Source: Bacteroidota bacterium (lineage in GTDB: Bacteria > Bacteroidota > Bacteroidia > Bacteroidales > Bacteroidaceae). Taken from it: a stretch of DNA of 31,963 nt. How positions within the stretch are numbered: the stretch's first letter is position 1; each line of letters opens with the position of its first letter. Shown piece by piece: positions 14,303 through 23,077 of this stretch. The stretch is taken from assembly GCA_023425865.1 (NCBI GenBank), contig JAFABV010000072.1, positions 1 to 31,963 of the forward strand, in the 5' to 3' direction. A program made the translations under genes and the position numbers. The notes under the pieces are model-generated. The model ran no database searches. It had not been told where the DNA came from and worked only from the letters and a program-made list of their open reading frames with translations.

Positions 14303-16021
14303 TTACTTTCCTTTCCACCCAAGTAGCACCAGATGACCGTCAGAAATCTTGTTTGCAGCCTCAATCCAGTGCGATTCGTCTTGGCGGCGAGCCAGCAGCA
14401 GCGTGTTTTGTGTGTCGTTCAGCGACAGGCATTGGTTTACTATCCACCATCTTTGCTGTATACCGGCCCTGCGCAGGTCGCCCTGTAGACGCTCGGCCTC
14501 GAAAATGGGAGTAGGCTCGGGCAAAGTGACGATGATGACTTCGGTCTGTCTGCTGTCACGCAGACGAGGTAGCAGTTGCCTCACCGCCTCTGGCGTGTCG
14601 CCTGCCGAGTGCTCTATCTGTTTGTCGTAGTTCTGGGTAGAGTCGAGCAGAAGTAAGGCGTGCCCTGTAGGTGCAGTGTCGATGACAACGGTTTGCTGGT
14701 CGGCGCGGGCCACAATGTCGGCAAAGGCCCTGAAGACGGCTATTTCTTGCGTGCAAGGCGACTGTAGGTCTTCTTCGATGTATGAAAGGTCTGTCACACC
14801 GGCCTCTATGGCCTTGCGTTTCACCTCGGTTTGGTATTGCTCCAACACCCGTTGCTCATCGATATGGGCTGTGGCAATGCCTTGCAGGTCGGCCATGCGA
14901 TAGTCCAAGTGATTGGCAGGGTCGGTGGTGGTGAGCAACACCTCAGCCCCCCGTTTTTTTAGCCCGATAGCAATGTCGGTGGCCAAGGTGGTTTTGCCCA
15001 CGCCGCCTTTGCCCATGGTAAATATCACGCGTTTGCCTTGCTGGTACAGTTGGTCGATGAGCTGGTCGAGCGTATGGTATGGTGGCAGCGTCACGGGTGT
15101 TTCGACGGTAGGCGCTTCGCCGTTTGTCAGCAGTTTCTTGAGGTTGTCGAGGCTATCGACGTGGTAGGGTCGAAGCGGCACGGCATACGTGGGTAGGTCG
15201 CGCAACTCATGCGGCAAGTGTCGCAGTGCCTCCTGCTGAAGCCGGTACATGTCTGTGGCCAGCGGGTCGGTCTCGTCGTTCTGCTCGATGATGCCATTGA
15301 CCACCAGCCACTGATTGCTGATGCCGAGTTGCCGGAGCTCATGAGAAGCGCGCGCGGCCTCTCTCAACGGCGACGCGTCTGGGCGGGCGACCAGCACCAG
15401 CCCGGTCTTCAGTGGGTCGGCCAGCGTCTCCACGGCCCGACGATAAACGTCTTTGCGCTGCTCCAGCCCTGACAGCTGTCCTAAGCAAGAAGCCCCGTGC
15501 TTACTGGTCTTGATGAAGCTGTTCCACGCGGTAGGCAACTGCAACAGTCGCAGTGTGTGACCCGTTGGTGCAGTATCGAATAGTATATGCTGATAGTCGT
15601 CGTAGTCACTCTGGCCTGAGAGAAAATCGGAGAAGGCGTTGAAGGCCGCAATCTCGATGGTACACGAGCCCGATAGTTGCTCCTCCATGTTGTGAATGGC
15701 TGATTCGGGCAGCAAGCCCCTGTAAGGCCCTATCACACTTTCCTTGTATTCTTCAGCCGCCTTTGTGGGGTCGAGGTTGACCACGGTCAGGCCGGGCACT
15801 TCGTCAATGGCGGTGCCGTGCTGCGAGATTTCACGTCTGAAAACGTCTTGCAGGTTGCTGGCCGGGTCGGTAGAGATCAGAAGCACCTTGTGTCCTGTGC
15901 CGGCCAGCGCGATGGCCGTGGCGCAGGCAATACTCGTTTTGCCCACACCGCCCTTGCCGGTAAAGAATACGTACTTCTGGCCGGCAATGATTGTTACATC
16001 GTATTTCTTCATCATACTCAT
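14303..16021 (-). CDS. arsA: ArsA arsenite-stimulated ATPase (two-domain)
   Basis: This 572-residue protein has two tandem ATPase halves, each with a GKGGVGKT P-loop (22-29 and 337-344) and a DTAPTGH signature (149-155 and 448-454). The three arsenite-coordinating cysteines of ArsA are conserved as C120 (SGSCTIEIAAF), C179 (GASCLGQL) and C423 (SPCTQEIAVF). In known systems ArsA binds As(III) or Sb(III) and energises the ArsB-type membrane pump. The length is close to the E. coli protein (583). The start is given as the first Met of MSMMKKYDV, though the later Mets are possible. It begins 3 bp after the arsD stop, so the genes are translationally close. No pump gene follows. Confidence 0.96.
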   Translation of the reverse strand: MSMMKKYDVTIIAGQKYVFFTGKGGVGKTSIACATAIALAGTGHKVLLISTDPASNLQDVFRREISQHGTAIDEVPGLTVVNLDPTKAAEEYKESVIGPYRGLLPESAIHNMEEQLSGSCTIEIAAFNAFSDFLSGQSDYDDYQHILFDTAPTGHTLRLLQLPTAWNSFIKTSKHGASCLGQLSGLEQRKDVYRRAVETLADPLKTGLVLVARPDASPLREAARASHELRQLGISNQWLVVNGIIEQNDETDPLATDMYRLQQEALRHLPHELRDLPTYAVPLRPYHVDSLDNLKKLLTNGEAPTVETPVTLPPYHTLDQLIDQLYQQGKRVIFTMGKGGVGKTTLATDIAIGLKKRGAEVLLTTTDPANHLDYRMADLQGIATAHIDEQRVLEQYQTEVKRKAIEAGVTDLSYIEEDLQSPCTQEIAVFRAFADIVARADQQTVVIDTAPTGHALLLLDSTQNYDKQIEHSAGDTPEAVRQLLPRLRDSRQTEVIIVTLPEPTPIFEAERLQGDLRRAGIQQRWWIVNQCLSLNDTQNTLLLARRQDESHWIEAANKISDGHLVLLGWKGK

Positions 16022-16024
16022 CGG

Positions 16025-16480
16025 TTAACAACAGCCGCCTCGCGCCCCGTCTGACCCACAGCAGCATGATGCCGACGGACGCGTATTGTCGGTGTCGGCT
16101 GACGCATTGTTGCCCGTGCTGCTGTCGGCCGAAGAGCCACAACACGACGTCTGGGGTGGCAGGGGCACATACCTCAGGTCTCTGCCCGTCCACTCGCTCA
16201 GCTGCGCCGTAGTGGGATAGGCGCCTTTTACGGCCACCTCACCATCGGTCAGGGTGATGGGCAGTACTTCGGCGCCCTCGGCGCGCAGCAGCTGGTTGAC
16301 GGTTGTGTTCTGGATAAAAGCCTGGGGTTCGGTGCTCAGATTATGCCTCACCACCTCGATGCCCATTCTTTTCAAGGCTTCTATTACGGTTGCTATACGC
16401 AACAGTTCTTTGTTTACACTCGGGCCACAAACTCCTGTGGAGCAGCACATGGCCGGATCGAATATTTCAATAATCTTCAT
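16025..16480 (-). CDS. arsD: ArsD arsenic metallochaperone with extended Cys-rich tail
   Basis: This 151-residue protein starts MKIIEIFDPAMCCSTGVCGP and so has the conserved C12-C13 and C18 that bind As(III) and hand it to ArsA. The thioredoxin-like core (about 1-108) is complete. Beyond it a Ser/Asn/Asp-rich tail carries C113-C114, C139-C140-C141 and C150-C151. The E. coli protein has about 120 residues, so this tail is longer and has more cysteines. It lies between arsR and arsA on the same strand, 126 bp after arsR, with a putative operator in that gap. Confidence 0.93.
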   Translation of the reverse strand: MKIIEIFDPAMCCSTGVCGPSVNKELLRIATVIEALKRMGIEVVRHNLSTEPQAFIQNTTVNQLLRAEGAEVLPITLTDGEVAVKGAYPTTAQLSEWTGRDLRYVPLPPQTSCCGSSADSSTGNNASADTDNTRPSASCCCGSDGARGGCC

Positions 16481-16533
16481 TTCCTCTAAGTTATTATTCT
16501 ATATAAATACGCATTACCAACGCTGCACGTGTA

Positions 16534-16549
16534 TCGTAGTATTACGAAC
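16534..16549. promoter_or_regulatory. Candidate ArsR operator 2 (upstream of arsD)
   Basis: The minus strand reads TGTTCGTAATACTACG. It matches the site at 17137-17152 at 13 of 16 positions, and both contain the dyad CGTA-N4-TACG. It lies 54 bp upstream of the arsD start codon, so it may control an internal promoter. ArsR-family repressors bind such dyads, but binding here is inferred. Confidence 0.5.
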
Positions 16550-16606
16550 ACTACTTCTTTATAAAAAGACAGACCCTACGGCCCATCTATAGAATTGTGT
16601 GCAAGC

Positions 16607-16930
16607 CTATGGCTCACAGTCGCATTCGCCCTTGCACAACGGCATGCCAAACAGTGCCTGGACCAGCTCTTGGGCATAGCGCCAGTTCTCACGGTTGATG
16701 CAGTATCTCACTTTGGGCGGCTCGATGGTACCTTGTATGAGGCCAACCTCTTTCAACTCTTTAAGATGCTGGCTTACCGTAGTCTTGGCAATGGGGAGGT
16801 CTTCATGTATGTCACCGAAGTAGCAGTCGGCCCTGCTGGCCAGAAATTGTAGAATCTGTATCCGGGCAGGATGCCCCAACGCCTTGCAAAACCTGGCAGT
16901 CTGCTCATTCTTGATACTGTATTGTCGCAT
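16607..16930 (-). CDS. arsR: ArsR-family metalloregulator
   Basis: This 107-residue winged-helix protein reads LGHPARIQILQFL, then DIHEDLPIAKTTVSQHLKEL as recognition helices, then VGLIQGTIEPPKVRYCINRE. The classic ELCVCDL metal motif of E. coli ArsR is replaced by SRADCYFGDIHEDL, with a single Cys. Other possible thiols are in YCINRE and the C-terminal CKGECDC, so As(III) may be bound by a different cysteine set. It is expected to repress the operon until arsenite or antimonite binds. It lies 49 bp downstream of a 45-residue small ORF and upstream of arsD. Confidence 0.92.
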   Translation of the reverse strand: MRQYSIKNEQTARFCKALGHPARIQILQFLASRADCYFGDIHEDLPIAKTTVSQHLKELKEVGLIQGTIEPPKVRYCINRENWRYAQELVQALFGMPLCKGECDCEP

Positions 16931-16979
16931 AATCTTGCTTGATATGAAATAGAACGAATGTTTTGATTTTATTTTTTTA

Positions 16980-17117
16980 TTAGTCCCTTGCCATACGAAA
17001 TGTCGGACGGCATAGGAGATTGACTACATCGCGGAGATTGCTTTCTGCATAGCATGCTGCCATTGTCGCATCAAGAGATTGAAGGTAGGCTGCAGCCATC
17101 TGTTCCCTGTATGTCAT
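16980..17117 (-). CDS. Possible 45-residue small protein at the head of the ars operon
   Basis: On the minus strand an ATG at 17117 opens MTYREQMAAAYLQSLDATMA, then ACYAESNLRDVVNLLCRPTF, ending RMARD at TAA 16980-16982. It is helical and protein-like, with two cysteines, and has no membrane segment. It lies 49 bp before arsR on the same strand. It starts 20 bp after a putative ArsR operator, which fits the first gene of the operon. I know no matching family. Alternatively it is a leader peptide or chance frame. Confidence 0.4.
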   Translation of the reverse strand: MTYREQMAAAYLQSLDATMAACYAESNLRDVVNLLCRPTFRMARD

Positions 17118-17136
17118 AATAACGCCTTTGTCATAC

Positions 17137-17152
17137 TGTTCGTAAAATTACG
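17137..17152. promoter_or_regulatory. Candidate ArsR operator 1 / ars promoter
   Basis: The plus strand reads TGTTCGTAAAATTACG, with the dyad CGTAA-AA-TTACG. On the minus strand the same bases contain TAATTTTA, one base from the TAnnTTTG -7 box, so a bound repressor would block the promoter. A near copy lies at 16534-16549. Confidence 0.5.
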
Positions 17153-17479
17153 TCAAAAGAGCTTTGGTTTATACAAATAGCCTGTTTATTTAATAATAAT
17201 TAATAATAGCACATGCTACAGCAGGGGATGCATATAACGCACCGTGAACTTAAACCAACGGTTCTGCTTGCGCCACGCAAAGTCCTCATTGACAGAGCAG
17301 AGACCACCACACGCAGGGCGTGTTGCACCATCCCGGGGGCGCAACGGTTCACTCTGGCATGAGACTTGCCAGCAGCGACCTCTTTCGCCCTCACTTGACA
17401 GAGAATGGACGTAAACGATTGCATAAAAAAAACAGTAGAAACCGCACCTCGGCGAGAATAACGAATAGTAAAGTATCTT
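17153..17479. other. Non-coding stretch between the ars operon and the susC-like gene
   Basis: The region is A+T rich near 17160-17210 and more G+C rich after that. Short frames on both strands (a 49-residue one on plus from 17213, a 74-residue one on minus) lack convincing composition or start signals. No RNA gene or terminator is recognised. Confidence 0.4.
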
Positions 17480-17487
17480 TATTTTTG
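17480..17487 (+). promoter_or_regulatory. Candidate -7 box (TATTTTTG) for the SusC/SusD operon
   Basis: TATTTTTG is an exact TAnnTTTG match about 109 bp upstream of the ATG at 17596. No clear -33 TTG is spaced for it. The leader contains a small hairpin (TCCACC/GGTGGA near 17525-17542). Confidence 0.5.
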
Positions 17488-17595
17488 CTACCGAAATAAG
17501 TCATTGGGACAGAGAACTAAACCTTCCACCAACGGGGTGGAGAATAATGAAACGAAGTTATTTCTAAATATAAACCTTAAAAAAAGAACCATCCC

Positions 17596-20583
17596 ATGGA
17601 CAAAGCAATCTTGAAAAGAGCCGCGCTACTAACCGCCGGTGTCTTATGTACAATGCCCAGTCTGGCACAGACAGATGTGAAGGGTACAGTGAAAGACAAA
17701 TCGGGTGAGCCACTGATTGGTGCCACCATCCAAGTCAAGGGCCAGCAAGGAGGTACCGTCACCGACTTTGACGGTATCTGGAAACTCAGCAACGCCAAAC
17801 CCGGCGAGGTGCTCGTCATCTCTTACGTGGGCTACGCCAGCAAGGAAATCACCTTGGGCGCACAAAGCAATCTCAACGTGATACTTGAAACCGACAACCA
17901 GAATCTTGATGAGGTTGTGGTGGTGGGTTATGCCATCGGTTCGAAGCGCACGGTATCAGGTGCCGTAGAACGCGTGGGCCGCAAAGACATGAACAAAGGT
18001 GCGGTTACCAGTGCGGCCGATGCCCTCAAGGGCAAGGTGAGCGGTGTGGTCATCTCGCAGAGTGGCGGCGACCCGATGGGAACCACCAACATCCGCGTGC
18101 GCGGCACCTCCTCACTCTCAGGCGGCAACGACCCGCTGGTCATCATCGACGGCGTGTATGGCGACATGACCATGTTCAACGCCCTCCAGCCCGGTGACAT
18201 CGAGAGCATGACTATACTCAAGGATGCCTCGGAAACGGCCCAGTACGGTTCGCGCGGCGCCGCCGGCGTCATCGTCGTGACCACCACCAAGGGCAAGAAC
18301 GGCATCAGCTCGATCACCTACAACGGTACGATAGGCATGAACCAGGTGTTTAAGAACATCAAGATGCTCAGTGCCGATGCCTATCGGGCCACGGCCAAGC
18401 AGATAGGACTGACCGCCACGGACTTAGGCGGCAACACCAACTGGCTCGACGAGATAGAGCGCTCTACGGGTATCACACAAAATCATAACGTGGCCTTCGC
18501 CGGAGGCAACGACACGGGCAACTACCGCGCCTCATTAGGTTTCGTGCAGAAGCAGGGTGCCCTGCGCAACTCCGACATGCGCAACTACACGGCCAAGCTC
18601 GACGCGCAGCAGCTCGCCTTCAACAAGAAACTGAAACTGGAGTTCGGCATCATGGGCTCGGAGAACAACGGCAAACGCCAGTACGACATGCAGAAGATAT
18701 TCTACTCGGCAGCCGCTTACAATCCCACCTATCCCAATGTCAAGAATGCCACCACAGGCAAATGGGACGAGGATATGCTGGCCAACGAGATCTACAACCC
18801 TCTGGGGCAGCTCGAAATAGACAACCGATACGATGTGGGTACCGTCGTCACTCACGGAAAAGCCACATGGACCATTGTAGACGGACTCTTCCTCTCGGCT
18901 TTCGGCTCTTACACCAAAACCAATATCGAGCTGAAACGCTATGTACCCAACGACATACGACAGGGTGAGCTCAACGGCAACGGATGGGCCTTTATACAAA
19001 ACTGGCAGCGCCAGGACTACATGGGCAACATACAGCTGACCTACACCAAAGACTTTGGCAAACATCACATCGACGCGCTCGCCGTCATGGAGGGACAGAA
19101 ATACAACACCTTCACCCACTCTGAGCAGGCCAAAGGCTTTGAGACCAACTACTTCAAGTACAACAACCTCAAGGCCGGCGCCAATGTCTCTTGGGGCGAC
19201 GTGCAGTCTGACTCGAAGGAATACACGCTGAGTTCTTACATGGCCCGTGTGAATTATATGTTCGCCGACAAATACATCGTCACCGCCAATCTCCGTGCCG
19301 ATGGCTCGTCAAAGCTCGGTAGCGGACACAAGTGGGGCTGGTTTCCATCGGCATCTGCCGCATGGGTACTCTCACAGGAGAAGTTCCTCAAAGACGTGAA
19401 GTGGATTGACAACCTGAAGCTCCGCGCCGGATACGGCGTAACGGGTAACCAAGATGCCATCGACCCCTACACCTCGCTGGCTCTCTACGGACCTAACGGC
19501 GTGACACCGGTCAACGGCACCAACACCACTACCTTTGCCATACAGAGCAACGACAACCCCGACCTGAAATGGGAAACCAAGCATACCTTCGACGTAGGAC
19601 TGGACTTCGCAGCTTTTGACGGCCGACTCAACGTCACCCTCGACTGGTACACCTCAAAGACCAAGGACCTGCTCTACACCTACACCGTGCCCGTGCCGCC
19701 GTTCACCTACGAGAACCTGCTGGCCAACATGGGCGAGATGACAAACCATGGTTTCGAGATTGGCATCCGCGGAGACATCATCCGCACCAAGGACTTCACA
19801 TGGAATACAGGGCTTAACCTGAGCTTCCAGAGCAATAAGCTCAACTCTCTCTCGGGCACCTATAAGGGACAGCAGCTCACCACCTCTGAGCACATCATGG
19901 TGGCACGCATCAATGCCGCCGGACTGACCCAGAACTACGGTGTCACCTATCTTATGGAGGGACAGCCCATCGGCGTGTTCTATCTGCCTCACTGCGAGGG
20001 AATCGATGAGAACGGAAAGTATATCATCACCGACCTCGACGAAAACGGCACCATAGACACCGGCGACTCAGGCGACCGCCAGATATGCGGACAGGCAATA
20101 CCGAAGGCGTATCTCGGGTGGGATTTCAACTTCACCTATAAGAACTGGAGCCTCGCCATGCAGTTCAACGGTGCCTTTGGCCACAAGATCTACAACGGCA
20201 CATCGATGACCTACAGCGACCTCTCTAACTTCCCCACCTACAACGTGCTCGACGACGCTCCAGCCAAGGGCATTAAGGATAAGGTCATCTCCGACTACTG
20301 GCTCGAGAAGGGCGACTATGTCAACTTCGAGTATGTGCAGCTCAGCTACAACCTCACCAAGAAGCAGCTCAAGACCAAGTATATCCAAGACATCAAGCTC
20401 GGACTCGCTGTCAACAACGTGTGTACCTTCACCGGCTACAGCGGCCTCACGCCAATGATCAACTCGGCTTCGCTCATACAGCAGGCTGAGGGCACCACAC
20501 AGTATGGCACACTCGGTGTCGACGACAAGCGCATCTACCCGCTCACACGCACCTTCTCGCTGAATGTGGGCATCACTTTCTAA
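17596..20583 (+). CDS. SusC/RagA-family TonB-dependent outer-membrane transporter
   Basis: This 995-residue protein has a signal peptide at residues 1-25 (cleavage likely after SLAQ). A carboxypeptidase-regulatory-like domain (about 26-100: VKGTVKDKSGEPLIGATIQV) is followed by a TonB-box-like LDEVVVVGY at 104-112. The plug includes IRVRGTSSLSGGNDPLVIID and SMTILKDASETAQYGSRGAAG. The rest forms the 22-strand barrel, ending in FSLNVGITF with a terminal Phe as in most outer-membrane proteins. It imports a bound nutrient, often a glycan, with the SusD-like lipoprotein as lid. No glycoside hydrolase, protease or sigma/anti-sigma gene is next to the pair, so the substrate cannot be guessed. The length is normal and no break is visible. 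Confidence 0.95.
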   Translation: MDKAILKRAALLTAGVLCTMPSLAQTDVKGTVKDKSGEPLIGATIQVKGQQGGTVTDFDGIWKLSNAKPGEVLVISYVGYASKEITLGAQSNLNVILETDNQNLDEVVVVGYAIGSKRTVSGAVERVGRKDMNKGAVTSAADALKGKVSGVVISQSGGDPMGTTNIRVRGTSSLSGGNDPLVIIDGVYGDMTMFNALQPGDIESMTILKDASETAQYGSRGAAGVIVVTTTKGKNGISSITYNGTIGMNQVFKNIKMLSADAYRATAKQIGLTATDLGGNTNWLDEIERSTGITQNHNVAFAGGNDTGNYRASLGFVQKQGALRNSDMRNYTAKLDAQQLAFNKKLKLEFGIMGSENNGKRQYDMQKIFYSAAAYNPTYPNVKNATTGKWDEDMLANEIYNPLGQLEIDNRYDVGTVVTHGKATWTIVDGLFLSAFGSYTKTNIELKRYVPNDIRQGELNGNGWAFIQNWQRQDYMGNIQLTYTKDFGKHHIDALAVMEGQKYNTFTHSEQAKGFETNYFKYNNLKAGANVSWGDVQSDSKEYTLSSYMARVNYMFADKYIVTANLRADGSSKLGSGHKWGWFPSASAAWVLSQEKFLKDVKWIDNLKLRAGYGVTGNQDAIDPYTSLALYGPNGVTPVNGTNTTTFAIQSNDNPDLKWETKHTFDVGLDFAAFDGRLNVTLDWYTSKTKDLLYTYTVPVPPFTYENLLANMGEMTNHGFEIGIRGDIIRTKDFTWNTGLNLSFQSNKLNSLSGTYKGQQLTTSEHIMVARINAAGLTQNYGVTYLMEGQPIGVFYLPHCEGIDENGKYIITDLDENGTIDTGDSGDRQICGQAIPKAYLGWDFNFTYKNWSLAMQFNGAFGHKIYNGTSMTYSDLSNFPTYNVLDDAPAKGIKDKVISDYWLEKGDYVNFEYVQLSYNLTKKQLKTKYIQDIKLGLAVNNVCTFTGYSGLTPMINSASLIQQAEGTTQYGTLGVDDKRIYPLTRTFSLNVGITF

Positions 20584-20599
20584 ACCTTTTAACGATTAC

Positions 20600-22333
20600 A
20601 TGAACATGAAAAAGAATATTCTCGGTGTCGTGCTGTTTTCCGCAGCCCTGCTGGCAGGCTGCTCACTCGACGAGAACCCCAAGAGCCAGTTCAGCGAAGA
20701 AGAAGCCTTCAAGAACTCTACCCTGACTTACGTCAACTCTGTGGCCAACGTCTATTCGGCCATTGGCGATGGCCTATACGGCGGTACCGACTGTGTACAT
20801 ACCTTACAAGAGTTTATGTCTGACGCTACCATGCTGCCCGGACGACAGGGCGACTGGGTAGACGGCGGCAAGTGGCAGAACATGTTTCTGCACAACTTCG
20901 AGTCGTCTGTCGACACCTACGCTACCGTGTGGAACCACCTCTTTAAGATTATAGGCCTGTGCAACACCAGCATCGACAAGCTCACACCCTTCTTGGAAGA
21001 GCACCCCGACTATAAGGCCTATGTCGCAGAGCTCCGTGCGCTGCGCGCCATCTACTATTACTATGCCATGGACTTCTTTGCGCAAGTGCCTGTCATGACC
21101 AGCTCCAAGCTGTCTATCGGCGACGTGAAACAGAGCAACCGCAGCGATGTCTTTAAGTTTGTCACCTCTGAGTTGGAGGCTGCCCTACCCGACCTCGGCG
21201 ACGGTCACAGCCAGAACATTGGCGAATATTATGGTCGCGTAACCAAGTCGGTGGCCTATATGTGTCTTGCCAAATGCGCCATCAACGCGCCGGTCTACAC
21301 CATCGACAACACCTCGGCATCGAGCTATCAGGCCTTTGTGGGCACTGACCTCAGCAAGCAGGCAACGGCCAGCGAAAGCCTCGGACAGGCCGTATCAGAC
21401 AAGGGAAAGACCATTATGATGACTGTCGATGGCACTGAGCGCAATTGCTGGGAAACGGTGAAATATTGTGTAGACAAGATTCAGGCCGCGGGATACAGCC
21501 TCTCGGCCAATTATACCGACAACTTTGTCAAGGCCAACGAGAGCTCTGCCGAGAACATCTTCGTGCGCCCCAACGACGACAAGACCTATAAGATCACCGA
21601 CTATAACCTCATGCGCTCGCTCCATTATAACCATGCTTCTGCCATTGGTTACTCGGGGTGGAACGGGGCCTGTGCCACAGTGCGTGCCATGCAGGTCATG
21701 GGTTATGGTACGGCCAACGAGGATCCGCGTCTGAGACTCAACTACTGGTGCGACCGTGACTTCGAAAATGAGCAGAAGACAGGATCGCTCAACGACGGCG
21801 CCACCTCCACTCCGTTAGAGTATGAGCCGCTCAAGGCCGTGGTCAACTTCAACAACGATGCCAACCCGCACGACGTGAAGTGTGCAGGTGCCCGCTTCAA
21901 GAAATATGAGTACGACGGCACGGCCTCCACGCAAGGACAAAACAGCAACGACCTGGTCATCTGGCGTTTTGGCGACGCTCTACTGCTCAAGGCTGAGGCA
22001 ATATACCGTCTGGGCGACAAGAGCGGCGCACTCGCCCTTGTCAACGAGATACGCAACCGCGCCAAGGCAACGCCGCGCACGGCGCTCACACTGAACGATA
22101 TTCTCGACGAACGTATGATAGAGCTCGCGTGGGAAGGCACGCGTCGCCAAGACCAGATACGCTTCTGTACTTTCACCGAGCCTACCGCAGACCGCTATCC
22201 GGGCGTGGCGCACAGCTCGCTTGCCGGTGACTACAACGACGACAAGACGGGCTACACAGTCGTTTATCCTATCCCTTACTCTGTTCTCAACCTGAACCAA
22301 AACCTGAAACAGAATCCGGGATATAAGAAGTAA
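20600..22333 (+). CDS. SusD/RagB-family outer-membrane lipoprotein
   Basis: This 577-residue protein begins MNMKKNILGVVLFSAALLAG followed by C21. It is a lipoprotein signal with lipobox LAGC, so it is anchored to the outer membrane. The frame is open back into susC, but the ATG at 20600, 16 bp after the susC stop, gives the proper signal peptide. The SusD fold is supported by TPR-like helices such as AELRALRAIYYYYAMDFFAQ and a C-terminal region with LLLKAEAIYRLGDKSGALAL and LDERMIELAWEGTRRQDQIR. It should bind the substrate at the cell surface and cap the SusC barrel. Confidence 0.95.
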   Translation: MNMKKNILGVVLFSAALLAGCSLDENPKSQFSEEEAFKNSTLTYVNSVANVYSAIGDGLYGGTDCVHTLQEFMSDATMLPGRQGDWVDGGKWQNMFLHNFESSVDTYATVWNHLFKIIGLCNTSIDKLTPFLEEHPDYKAYVAELRALRAIYYYYAMDFFAQVPVMTSSKLSIGDVKQSNRSDVFKFVTSELEAALPDLGDGHSQNIGEYYGRVTKSVAYMCLAKCAINAPVYTIDNTSASSYQAFVGTDLSKQATASESLGQAVSDKGKTIMMTVDGTERNCWETVKYCVDKIQAAGYSLSANYTDNFVKANESSAENIFVRPNDDKTYKITDYNLMRSLHYNHASAIGYSGWNGACATVRAMQVMGYGTANEDPRLRLNYWCDRDFENEQKTGSLNDGATSTPLEYEPLKAVVNFNNDANPHDVKCAGARFKKYEYDGTASTQGQNSNDLVIWRFGDALLLKAEAIYRLGDKSGALALVNEIRNRAKATPRTALTLNDILDERMIELAWEGTRRQDQIRFCTFTEPTADRYPGVAHSSLAGDYNDDKTGYTVVYPIPYSVLNLNQNLKQNPGYKK

Positions 22334-22379
22334 TTATAGTATAACCAGATACGAAGTCTACCTGCTGTTTCGTTATCTC

Positions 22380-22420
22380 TCCGTCCCCCTCCCCAATTCA
22401 ATTGTGGGTGTGGGGACGGA
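22380..22420 (+). terminator. Hairpin downstream of the susD-like gene
   Basis: TCCGTCCCC (22380-22388) pairs with GGGGACGGA (22412-22420), with a second small stem CAATT/AATTG inside. It lies about 45 bp after the susD stop, where a transcript end is expected. The trailing sequence AATTGTTTCTC is only weakly U-rich. Confidence 0.55.
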
Positions 22421-23077
22421 ATTGTTTCTCAGCCTTGTTTCATTATGCTTTTTTTTTTGGGGGGGGGCTCTCGTGGGCTGCCCCGTAGAGATAAAACTCT
22501 GCTTGCTAAACCATGCCACCTCGCATGGTTATTTTCAACACGGAAGGCGCGGAATTTTCGGAATTACCATCCGGCACACTCTGACAGTATGTATCATCGC
22601 TTTGCGATGGGCGGATGCCACGGAACACCTGCGTGCGCTTACTCCCATTCTCCATTCCTCCTCAGGTCGTCGGCCCTCTCTGCTTACCACACTCTCCTTT
22701 GCATAGAAGATGCGCAACTCCAAACCCTCTGCGCCTCTGCGTGCCAAAAAATTCAACTCTTGCGTGCCACACAAAACAACCTCTACGTACTCCAATACCA
22801 TACTGACAGCCACTGTTGCTCACCATTCGATGGCTTTCCGCTGGTAAGATATATTCTAAGATGGGCCTCGCCTGCGAGTCCCGTGCCTTTATTTTGCGAT
22901 GAGCAAGCAACGCATATCTATATTCTAAATACTTTATTATTCTAAAACATTATAGGTATTTCCTTGCTCATTTAATAAAAAATGACGAATATTGCAAAAC
23001 CATCGAGCGAAGCGGCCTTGGTGTCCGGCTGTCGCAGAGCGCGGCTGGGCGATTCATTGTAAACAAAAAGACAAGAT
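22421..23077. other. Intergenic region with homopolymer tract and dispersed repeat
   Basis: The stretch after susD holds a T10-G9 tract (22449-22467), one copy of a dispersed 20-bp repeat (22726-22745) and A+T-rich sequence before the GNAT gene. A 166-codon plus frame from 22445 runs through both the tract and the repeat and is not protein-like. I see no gene here. Confidence 0.5.
22726..22745 (+). repeat. Dispersed repeat CCTCTGCGCCTCTGCGTGCC, copy 1
   Basis: This 20-mer recurs at 23622-23641 with one mismatch, and inverted at 23559-23578 with two mismatches. The copies flank the GNAT gene. It resembles interspersed repeats of intergenic regions. Confidence 0.75.

Noticed and set aside
17213..17362. 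49-residue plus-strand frame upstream of susC
   Set aside because: Arg/Thr-rich with no recognisable features, and its strand competitor is equally poor. Better seen as non-coding.
22445..22945. 166-codon plus-strand frame after susD
   Set aside because: It starts in the T10-G9 tract, runs through a dispersed repeat and has no protein-like pattern.
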